Shown: one piece after another, positions 1 to 6,400 of the stretch
Numbering within the stretch: the stretch's first letter is position 1
How the letters are laid out: every line of letters starts with the position of its first letter
Source: Clostridia bacterium
GTDB taxonomy: Bacteria; Bacillota; Clostridia; Oscillospirales; Butyricicoccaceae
DNA: 7,513 nt
Assembly (NCBI GenBank): GCA_017396925.1
Contig: JAFQKM010000106.1
Location: 1-7,513 of the forward strand
Direction: 5' to 3'
The notes under the pieces: generated by a model
What the model was told of the DNA's origin: nothing
What the model saw: only the letters and a program-made list of their open reading frames with translations
Databases searched by the model: none
Position numbers and translations under genes: made by a program

Positions 1-30
1 GCCATGAAAGCCATCGAAGGCGTAAGCTGA
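1..30 (+). CDS. 3' end of an unidentified upstream gene (partial)
   Basis: Frame 1 reads AMKAIEGVS followed by TGA at 28-30. It is the only forward frame that gives a plausible protein tail: frame 2 stops at once and frame 3 reads a basic, unlikely peptide. The next roughly 200 bases are AT-rich and contain the pyr promoter, which fits a gene ending here. Nine residues are too few to name a family. It could also be non-coding. No terminator hairpin with a U-run is visible after it. Confidence 0.35.
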   Translation, partial: AMKAIEGVS

Positions 31-76
31 AGTCAGGCTGAAATAAAGTGAGACGAACACAAAAGTCTGCTGAAAT
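31..76. repeat. Imperfect direct repeat upstream of the pyr promoter
   Basis: AGTCAGGCTGAAAT (31-44) recurs as AGTCTGCTGAAAT (64-76), differing by one substitution and one missing base, with starts 33 bases apart. The spacing is close to three helical turns, so both copies could face the same side of the DNA. The copies lie between the presumed upstream gene end and the AT-rich dyad at 79-101. A regulator site is possible, but chance similarity cannot be excluded. Confidence 0.25.
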
Positions 77-78
77 TG

Positions 79-101
79 AAATATAGATTTTGTCTATATT
101 T
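79..101. promoter_or_regulatory. Perfect 9-bp dyad just upstream of the -35 (possible operator or UP element)
   Basis: AAATATAGA (79-87), spacer TTTTG, then TCTATATTT (93-101) form a perfect inverted repeat that ends four bases before the predicted -35 hexamer. The position suits an activator or repressor operator. The AT richness would also suit an UP element contacted by the RNA polymerase alpha subunit. It is a poor intrinsic terminator for the upstream gene: the stem has only two G-C pairs and is followed by TACAG, not a T-run. Confidence 0.45.
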
Positions 102-105
102 ACAG

Positions 106-135
106 TTGCATGACCAAAAGGTTTTATGCTATAAT
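106..135 (+). promoter_or_regulatory. Sigma-A type promoter of the pyr operon, extended -10
   Basis: A -35 match TTGCAT (106-111) is separated by 18 bases from a consensus -10 TATAAT (130-135). The -10 is preceded by TATG then one base, which is the TRTG extended -10 element typical of strong Gram-positive promoters. The usual start distance puts +1 at A142, giving a leader of about 100 bases before pyrB. It is the only convincing promoter in the window and should drive all six pyr genes. Confidence 0.85.
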
Positions 136-141
136 CTTAGA

Positions 142-150
142 AATTTTGGG
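142..150 (+). promoter_or_regulatory. Predicted start point with AATTTTGGG initially transcribed sequence
   Basis: With +1 at A142 (last T of the -10 at -7), the RNA would begin AAUUUUGGG. In E. coli pyrBI the transcript begins AAUUUG. High UTP there makes RNA polymerase slip and add extra U residues without clearing the promoter, which lowers expression when pyrimidines are plentiful. The same A-then-U-run arrangement in front of a pyr operon suggests the same control. This depends on +1 being A142 or A143 and is inference. Confidence 0.4.
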
Positions 151-152
151 CA

Positions 153-184
153 TCTGCCGCAGCGGGGCTTTCTCCTGCGGCAGA
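153..184 (+). promoter_or_regulatory. GC-rich stem-loop in the pyr mRNA leader
   Basis: CTGCCGCAG (154-162) pairs perfectly with CTGCGGCAG (175-183), and T153-A184 adds a tenth pair. The 12-base loop may pair further internally (GGGG against TCTC). The hairpin would begin about 11 bases from the RNA 5' end. It is followed by GAGATACC, not a U-run, so it is not a standard intrinsic terminator. Candidate roles are 5' stabilisation of the mRNA, a pause site, or one arm of a regulated leader structure. No clear PyrR binding-loop consensus is seen. Confidence 0.6.
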
Positions 185-222
185 GATACCTGAAAGATAG
201 ATCTTCAACAAATATTTTTATA

Positions 223-229
223 AAGGGAG
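223..229 (+). promoter_or_regulatory. Ribosome binding site of pyrB
   Basis: AAGGGAG is the only Shine-Dalgarno-like stretch before pyrB. It lies 3 bases before the ATG at 233 and 12 bases before the ATG at 242. Neither spacing is ideal; the longer one is tolerated better, and it favours the start that aligns with known PyrB N-termini. Confidence 0.65.
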
Positions 230-241
230 CGAATGATAGTT

Positions 242-1114
242 ATGGGTAAGAACCTTCTGAAATTAAGTGATCTGCACACAGACGAAATCATTGCCATTCT
301 TGACAGAGCACAAATGTTCTGCCAGGGTATTGATGTTCCCAAATTTAGCGACAAGATCGCCTGCAACCTGTTTTTTGAATCATCGACTCGCACCCAGTAT
401 AGCTTCAATGTGGCTGAAGAGAGACTGGGTATGCGAGTCGTTTCTTTTAATCCGGCATCTTCTTCGCTGAATAAGAACGAAAGCTTCTACGATACCGTTA
501 AGACCTTCGATTCCTTTGGTGTTGATGCACTGGTCATCCGCCATTCGGAGAACGAATATTTCAACCAGCTGCTGGGCCATGTCGATGCTGCCATCCTCAA
601 CGGCGGCGACGGCACAGGCAACCACCCCACCCAGTCGCTGCTCGACCTGCTGACCATCAAGCAGGAGTTCGGCCGCTTTGAAGGCCTCAAGTGCGTCATC
701 GCCGGCGACATCGCCCATTCCCGTGTTGCACATACCAACTACGAGGTCATGCGCCGCCTGGGCATGGAAGTCGTCACCGCAGGCCCCAAGGAGTTCCTGG
801 AGGATTCCCTCGATCAGGAAGACTTCGACCAGGCTGTTAAGACATCCGACGTCGTTATGATGCTGCGTATCCAGCGCGAGCGTCATGCCGCTTCCATGTC
901 GATGAGCGCCGAGGAGTTCCACAAGGCATATGGCCTGACCGTCGAGCGCGAAAAGACCATGAAGGACAAGGCCATCATCATGCATCCCGCTCCCGTCAAC
1001 CGCGACGTCGAACTGGCCGACTGCCTGATGGAATGCGACAGAGCCCGCATCTTCAAGCAGATGAGCAACGGCGTCTTTGTCCGCATGGCTGTTCTGGAAA
1101 GAGCGGTGAAGTAA
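242..1114 (+). CDS. pyrB: Aspartate carbamoyltransferase catalytic subunit
   Basis: Cytosolic enzyme that condenses carbamoyl phosphate and L-aspartate to N-carbamoyl-L-aspartate, the committed step of pyrimidine synthesis. The 290-residue product covers the family (about 300 residues). The N-terminal carbamoyl-phosphate domain has SSTRT (47-51), Lys78 in NKNE (equivalent of E. coli Lys84), IRHSE with Arg100, and HPTQ (128-131). The C-terminal aspartate domain has HSRVAH with Arg161, LRIQRER with Arg209 and Gln211, and HPAPVNR (248-254). All expected catalytic residues are present, so it should be active. Oddities are Ser47 where Pro is usual before STRT, and Asn79 where Gly is usual after the catalytic Lys. 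The start at 242 (MGKNLL) aligns with B. subtilis PyrB; an in-frame ATG at 233 would add three residues. No regulatory subunit gene pyrI is present, as in Bacillus-type operons. The stop overlaps the pyrC start by one base. Confidence 0.97.
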   Translation: MGKNLLKLSDLHTDEIIAILDRAQMFCQGIDVPKFSDKIACNLFFESSTRTQYSFNVAEERLGMRVVSFNPASSSLNKNESFYDTVKTFDSFGVDALVIRHSENEYFNQLLGHVDAAILNGGDGTGNHPTQSLLDLLTIKQEFGRFEGLKCVIAGDIAHSRVAHTNYEVMRRLGMEVVTAGPKEFLEDSLDQEDFDQAVKTSDVVMMLRIQRERHAASMSMSAEEFHKAYGLTVEREKTMKDKAIIMHPAPVNRDVELADCLMECDRARIFKQMSNGVFVRMAVLERAVK

Positions 1115-2379
1115 TGAACTACATCCTCAGAAACGGCAGCGCCTATGTCAACGGCGCATTTACCGATGCCGATCTTCTCGTTAAAGACGGCGTGATCGCC
1201 GCCATGGGCCAGGACCTTTCCTGCGAAGACGCCGAGGTCATCGATTGCCAGGGCAAGATCGTTGTGCCCGGCCTGGTCGACCTCCATGTCCACCTGCGCG
1301 AGCCCGGCTTTGAATACAAAGAGACGGTTGCCACCGGTACGGCTGCAGCCGCTGCCGGCGGCTACACCACCATCCTCTCGATGCCCAACCTGAATCCCGT
1401 GCCCGACAATGTCGAGGCCCTCAAGGTTCAGCTGGCAGCCATCGAAAAGGACGCCTGCATCCATGTTCTGCCCTTTGCGTCGATCACCGTCGGCCAGAAG
1501 GGACAGGCTCTGTCGGACATCGACGGCCTGGCCGGCCTGTGCGTCGGCTTCTCCGACGACGGCAAGGGTGTCCAGAGCGAGACCATGATGCTGGAGGCCA
1601 TGGAGCTGGTCAAGAAGAACGGCTCTTTCATCTCGGCCCACTGCGAGGACGAGAGCCTGCTGGAAGGCGGCTCGGTCCATAAGGGCGAGTTTGCGGCGCT
1701 GATGAACCTGCGCGGCATCTCTTCGGCATCGGAATATGTTCCCATCGTTCGCGATATCGCGCTGGCCGAAAAGACCGGCGTTCAGTATCACATCTGCCAC
1801 ATCTCGGCCAAGGAAAGCATTGATGCCGTTCGCCAGGGCAAGCGTCATGGCGTCAACGTCACCTGCGAGGTCACACCTCACCACATCGCCCTCTGCGATA
1901 TGGACATCAAGTCGGATGACGGCAAGTATAAAATGAATCCCCCTCTGCGCGGCAGAGAAGACCGCGAGGCCATCTTTGAGGGCCTGCGCGACGGCACCAT
2001 CGACGTCATTGCCACCGACCATGCTCCCCATTCGGCAGAGGAAAAGGCAAGAGGCCTCGAAAAGAGTGCTTTCGGTATCGTCGGCAGCGAGACGGCTTTC
2101 GCCGTCAGCTACACCGAGCTGGTCCGCTCCGAGATCATCAGCCTGGAAAAGCTGATCGAACTGATGAGCGTCAAGCCGGCCGCCATCATCGGCCGCAAGG
2201 CTGAGCTGGCACTGGGTGCACCGGCCGACATTGCCGTATTCGACCTGAACGCCGAGTTCACCGTCGATCCCCAGACATTTGTTTCCAAGGGTAAGAGCAC
2301 ACCCTTTGAAGGTATGAAGTTCTATGGCCGCACAGAGCTTACCCTCTGCGGCGGTAATATCGTATACAGGAGGAAGTAA
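1114..2379 (+). CDS. pyrC: Dihydroorotase
   Basis: Amidohydrolase that reversibly cyclises N-carbamoyl-L-aspartate to dihydroorotate in the cytosol. The 421 residues match the long, Bacillus-type dihydroorotase rather than the roughly 350-residue E. coli type. A small N-terminal beta region (to about residue 50) precedes the metal-dependent barrel. Metal and catalytic residues are all visible: His58 and His60 in HVHLREPG, Asp149 in SDDG, His176 in SAHCED, His229 in HICHIS, and Asp302 in ATDHAPH. Substrate-loop motifs MPNLNPVPD and NPPLR are also present. The start is the ATG in the TAATG junction with pyrB, with GGAAAG-type pairing about 10 bases upstream; translation is probably coupled to pyrB. 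A longer open frame from 1033 would overlap pyrB and adds an unrelated 27-residue tail, so it was not used. It supplies the substrate of PyrK-PyrD downstream. Confidence 0.97.
   Translation: MNYILRNGSAYVNGAFTDADLLVKDGVIAAMGQDLSCEDAEVIDCQGKIVVPGLVDLHVHLREPGFEYKETVATGTAAAAAGGYTTILSMPNLNPVPDNVEALKVQLAAIEKDACIHVLPFASITVGQKGQALSDIDGLAGLCVGFSDDGKGVQSETMMLEAMELVKKNGSFISAHCEDESLLEGGSVHKGEFAALMNLRGISSASEYVPIVRDIALAEKTGVQYHICHISAKESIDAVRQGKRHGVNVTCEVTPHHIALCDMDIKSDDGKYKMNPPLRGREDREAIFEGLRDGTIDVIATDHAPHSAEEKARGLEKSAFGIVGSETAFAVSYTELVRSEIISLEKLIELMSVKPAAIIGRKAELALGAPADIAVFDLNAEFTVDPQTFVSKGKSTPFEGMKFYGRTELTLCGGNIVYRRK
2368..2373 (+). promoter_or_regulatory. Strong ribosome binding site of carA, supporting a GTG start
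   Basis: A perfect AGGAGG inside the last codons of pyrC lies 8 bases before GTG at 2382. No ATG sits at a suitable spacing, and the residues after the GTG (EYNKKLVFENG) match the N-terminus expected for CarA. The near-perfect site probably compensates for the weaker GTG codon. Confidence 0.85.
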
Positions 2380-2381
2380 GC

Positions 2382-3488
2382 GTGGAATACAACAAAAAGC
2401 TTGTTTTTGAAAACGGCAGAGAATTCCTTGGCGTAGGCTTCGGCGCCGACGTCGAGACCGTTCAGGAAGTCGTTTTCGATACATCGGTGGTCGGTTATCA
2501 GGAGATCATGTCCGACCCCACCTACTGCGGACAGATCGTCTGCATGACCTACCCTCTGATCGGCAACTACGGTCTGGCCGATGAGGACTACGAGACCAAG
2601 ACCCCCAAGATCGGCGGCTTCATCGTCCGCGACTACAACGATACACCGTCCAACTTCCGCTACACCAAGACTCTGTCGCAGGAGCTGGAAGAGAACGGCA
2701 TCCCCGGCATCTCGGGCGTTGATACCCGTGCCATCACACGCATGATCCGCAACGAGGGCAACATGCGTGCCATCATCACCGACATCAATGTCTCCAACGA
2801 AGAGGCACAGGAGCGCATCTCGGCCACATCGATCGCCCATGATCATGTCGAGCGCGTTTCCAGCAAGAAGGTCTGGTACAGCCGTACACCCAACTATAAG
2901 TACAATGTTGTTGCCATCGACTGCGGCATCAAGCACAACATCATCCGCAGCCTCAACGAGATCGGCTGCAACGTCACTATCGTTCCTTACACAACATCCT
3001 GTGAGACCATCATGGGCATGCGTCCCGACGGCATCCTGATCTCCAACGGCCCCGGCGACCCCGCCGATGTTCCCTGTGTTGTTGAGCTGATCAAGAATCT
3101 GCAGGGCAAGCTGCCCATCTTCGGCATTGATCTGGGCCATCAGCTGATCGCTCTGGCCAACGGTGCCAAGGTCTATAAGCTCAAGGTCGGTCACCGCGGC
3201 GGCAACCATCCCGTCCGCAACCTGGCCAACGGCAAGATCGAGATCGCTTCCCAGAACCACGACCATGCAGTCTGCGAAAAGAGCCTCGAAGGCACAGGAC
3301 TCCAGGTCACCCATATCAACCTGCTCGACGGTACCGTTGAAGGCATCGAGAACAAGGACCAGATGGTCTTCTCGGTCCAGTTCCATCCCGGCAGCGTTTC
3401 CGGCTCCCGCGGCGTCAGCTATCTGTACGAGCAGTTCGTTGAGAACATGAAAGAGTTTAAGACAAAGAGAGGTGCCACAAATGCCTAA
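2382..3488 (+). CDS. carA: Carbamoyl phosphate synthase small subunit with a degenerate glutaminase site
   Basis: In known synthases this subunit hydrolyses glutamine and channels the ammonia to CarB. The 368-residue protein has the normal two domains: an N-terminal CarA-specific domain (about 1-150, with GYQEIMSDP and NYG) and a class I amidotransferase domain (about 173-360, with NGPGDP 222-227, LGHQ 251-254, GHRGGNHPV 270-278). The catalytic triad is not conserved. The nucleophilic Cys (E. coli Cys269) is Asp250 in GIDLGHQ, and the Glu two residues after the catalytic His (E. coli Glu355) is Gly337 in FHPGS; His335 remains. The QNHG-aromatic loop reads QNHDH (291-295), and the usual HPEASPGP stretch is HPGSVSGS. 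The frame is open and the fold motifs are kept, so this is not simple gene decay. I infer a structural or regulatory partner for CarB without glutaminase activity, with ammonia as nitrogen source. It starts at GTG and overlaps carB by 8 bases. The family assignment is certain; the loss of activity is inferred from residues. Confidence 0.95.
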   Translation: MEYNKKLVFENGREFLGVGFGADVETVQEVVFDTSVVGYQEIMSDPTYCGQIVCMTYPLIGNYGLADEDYETKTPKIGGFIVRDYNDTPSNFRYTKTLSQELEENGIPGISGVDTRAITRMIRNEGNMRAIITDINVSNEEAQERISATSIAHDHVERVSSKKVWYSRTPNYKYNVVAIDCGIKHNIIRSLNEIGCNVTIVPYTTSCETIMGMRPDGILISNGPGDPADVPCVVELIKNLQGKLPIFGIDLGHQLIALANGAKVYKLKVGHRGGNHPVRNLANGKIEIASQNHDHAVCEKSLEGTGLQVTHINLLDGTVEGIENKDQMVFSVQFHPGSVSGSRGVSYLYEQFVENMKEFKTKRGATNA

Positions 3489-6400
3489 AAGAGAAGATTT
3501 GAAGAAGATTCTGGTCATTGGCTCGGGTCCCATCGTCATCGGCCAGGCTGCCGAGTTCGACTATTCGGGCACGCAGGCCTGCCTGGCGCTGAAGGAGCAG
3601 GGATATGAGGTTATCCTGGTCAACTCCAACCCCGCCACCATCATGACCGATACCAACATTGCCGATAAGGTCTATATGGAGCCTCTGACTCTGGAATATA
3701 TCGCCAAGATCATCCGTATGGAGCGTCCCGACGCTCTGCTGCCCACACTGGGCGGCCAGACCGGCCTGAACATGGCCATGCAGCTGGCCAAGAAGGGCAT
3801 CCTCCGCGAGTGCTCCTGCGAGCTGCTGGGCACAAGCTTCGATTCCATCGAGCAGGCCGAAGACCGCGAGCTCTTCCGTGACCTGTGCGAAGCCATCGGC
3901 GAGCCCGTTATCAAGTCGGTCATTGCTCACTCGGTCGAAGAGATCCGCAAGGCTGCCGAAGAGATCGGCTATCCCATCGTTCTGCGTCCCGCCTTCACAC
4001 TGGGCGGTACCGGCGGCGGCTTTGCCGACAACGAAGAAGAGCTGCTTGAGCTGGCCGAGAACGCCCTGCGCCTCTCGCCCGTATCTCAGGTTCTGGTCGA
4101 GAAGTCGGTCAAGGGCTATAAGGAGATCGAGTTCGAGGTCATGCGCGACAAGAACGGCACAGCCATTGCCATCTGCTCGATGGAGAACATCGACCCCGTC
4201 GGCGTTCACACCGGCGACTCGATGGTCGTTGCGCCCGCACAGACCCTGACCAAGAAGGAATACGGCATGCTGCACGACGCTGCTCTGCGTCTGATCACAG
4301 CCCTGAAGATCGAGGGCGGCTGCAACGTTCAGTTCGCGCTGGATCCCTACTCCTTCAACTACTACGTCATCGAAGTTAACCCCCGCGTATCCCGTTCGTC
4401 CGCACTGGCTTCCAAGGCCAGCGGCTATCCCATCGCCCGCGTTTCGGCACTGGTCGCACTGGGCTTCCATCTGGATGAGATCCAGCTGGCTACAACACCC
4501 GCATCCTTCGAGCCCTCCATCGACTATGTCGTATGCAAGGTCGCCCGCTTCCCCTTCGATAAGTTCTCCAGCGCCACCAAGACCCTGTCGACCCAGATGA
4601 AGGCCACCGGCGAGGTCATGGCTGTCGGCCGTACCATGGAAGAGAGCCTGCTGAAGGCCATCCGTGGTCTGGAGCAGGGCGTCAACCACCTGTATATGGC
4701 CAAGTTCGACGATATGTCGGAAGCCGACCTGATGTACAACATCAAGAACGCCACCGACGAGCGCATCTATGCCATTGCCGAGCTGCTGCGCCGCGGCGTT
4801 GATCCCATCATCATCTGCGAAGCCACAAAGATCGACTTCTTCTTTATCGACAAGATGCGCAACATCGTTGCCTTCGAAAAGGTCATCGCCGAGAACAAGG
4901 GCTGCACATGCGTCCTGCGCGATGCCAAGAAGATGGGCATCTCCGATAAGTATATCGGCGGCATCTGGGGTATGAGCGAGAAGGAGATCTTCGAGCTGCG
5001 TAAGCAGAGCGGCATCATGCCTGTCTATAAGATGATCGATACCTGCGGCGCCGAGTTCGATGCATACGTTCCCTACTTCTATTCCACATACGAGGAAGAG
5101 AACGAAAGCGTTGTTACCGACCGCAAGAAGGTTATCGTTCTGGGTGCCGGCCCCATCCGTATCGGCCAGGGCGTCGAGTTTGACTTCTCCACCGTCCATG
5201 CCATCTGGGCCATCAAGGAAGCCGGCTACGAGGCCATCATCATCAACAACAACCCCGAAACCGTTTCCACCGACTATACAATCTCCGATAAGCTGTATTT
5301 CGAGCCTCTGACCATCGAAGATGTTATGAACATCATCGACATGGAGAAGCCCTACGGCGTTATCGTTACACTGGGCGGTCAGACCGCCATCAACCTGGCA
5401 GCCCGCCTCGAGAGCATGAATGTTCCCATCATCGGCACATCGGTCGCTGCCATCGAGCGCGCCGAGAACCGCGACAGCTTCGAGAAGCTGATGGTCGAGC
5501 TGGGCATTCCTCAGCCTGTTGGCCAGGCCGTCACCAATGTTGAAGACGGCGTTAAGGTCGCCGAAAAGATCGGTTATCCCGTTCTGGTCCGTCCCTCCTA
5601 CGTTCTGGGCGGCCGCGCCATGCAGATCGTCAACCGTGAGACCGAGCTGAGAATGTACTTCAAGGAAGCCATTGTTGCCAGCGAAGAGACCCCCGTTCTG
5701 GTCGACAAGTACATCTCCGGTAAGGAGCTTGAGATCGACGGCGTCTGCGACGGCACCGATGTTTATATCCCCGGCATTATGGAGCACGTCGAGCGCACCG
5801 GCGTTCACTCGGGCGACTCGATCTCGGTTTATCCCACCTTCTCGGTCAGCCAGAAGGTCAAGGATACCATCATCGATTATTCGATCCGCCTGGGTGTCGG
5901 CATCGGCATCGAAGGCCCCTTCAACATCCAGTTCATCGTTGACAAGGAAGAAAACGTCTATGTCATCGAGGTCAACCCCCGTTCCTCCAGAACCGTTCCC
6001 TTCATCTCCAAGGTCACCGGCGTCAAGATGGCCAATATCGCCACCAAGGTCGCTCTGGGCCAGAGCCTGAAGGATCAGGGCCTGGGCACCGGCGTTGCAC
6101 CCGAAAAGAAGCGCTGGTATGTCAAGGCGCCCGTATTCTCCTTCTCCAAGATCCACGGTATCGACGCATACCTGTCGCCCGAAATGAAGTCGACCGGTGA
6201 AGCCATCGGCTACGACAACACCCTGACACGTGCGCTGTATAAGGCACTGAAGGCTTCGGGCAACCGTGTTGAGAACTACGGCACCGTATTTGCCACCATT
6301 GCCGACGAGGACAAGGAGGCTGCACTGCCCCTGATCCGCCGCTTCTACAACCTGGGCTTCAACATCGAGGCCACCGAGGGCACCGCTGCCTTCCTGAAGG

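Noticed and set aside
146..193. A possible leader peptide of 15 codons starting at TTG 146 and ending at TGA 191-193, across the hairpin.
   Set aside because: The start is only a few bases from the predicted RNA 5' end, has no ribosome binding site and no ATG or GTG. An E. coli-type coupled attenuator also needs a terminator with a U-run, which is missing.
191..219. A weak stem TGAAAGAT/ATCTTCA (191-207) followed by T5 at 215-219, as a possible attenuator terminator.
   Set aside because: The stem is AT-rich with a bulge and almost no loop, and the T-run starts seven bases after it. It would be too unstable to terminate transcription.
168..229. Pairing of the hairpin loop (CTCC near 172-175) with the pyrB ribosome binding site (GGAG 226-229) to hide it.
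   Set aside because: Only four pairs are possible and one base is already used in the 10-bp stem, so the interaction is not credible.
1033..1113. A 27-residue N-terminal extension of dihydroorotase starting inside pyrB.
   Set aside because: The extra residues have no family similarity. The TAATG start at 1114 gives exactly the expected N-terminus.
883..2484. A 533-codon minus-strand frame over pyrC, and similar ones over pyrB (380-985) and carA (2322-3539).
   Set aside because: All are codon-aligned antisense shadows of clearly conserved genes, with no promoter or credible ribosome binding site of their own.
2382..3488. carA as a decaying pseudogene.
   Set aside because: The frame is open over the full family length, all fold motifs outside the glutaminase pocket are conserved, it has a perfect ribosome binding site, and codon use equals that of its neighbours.
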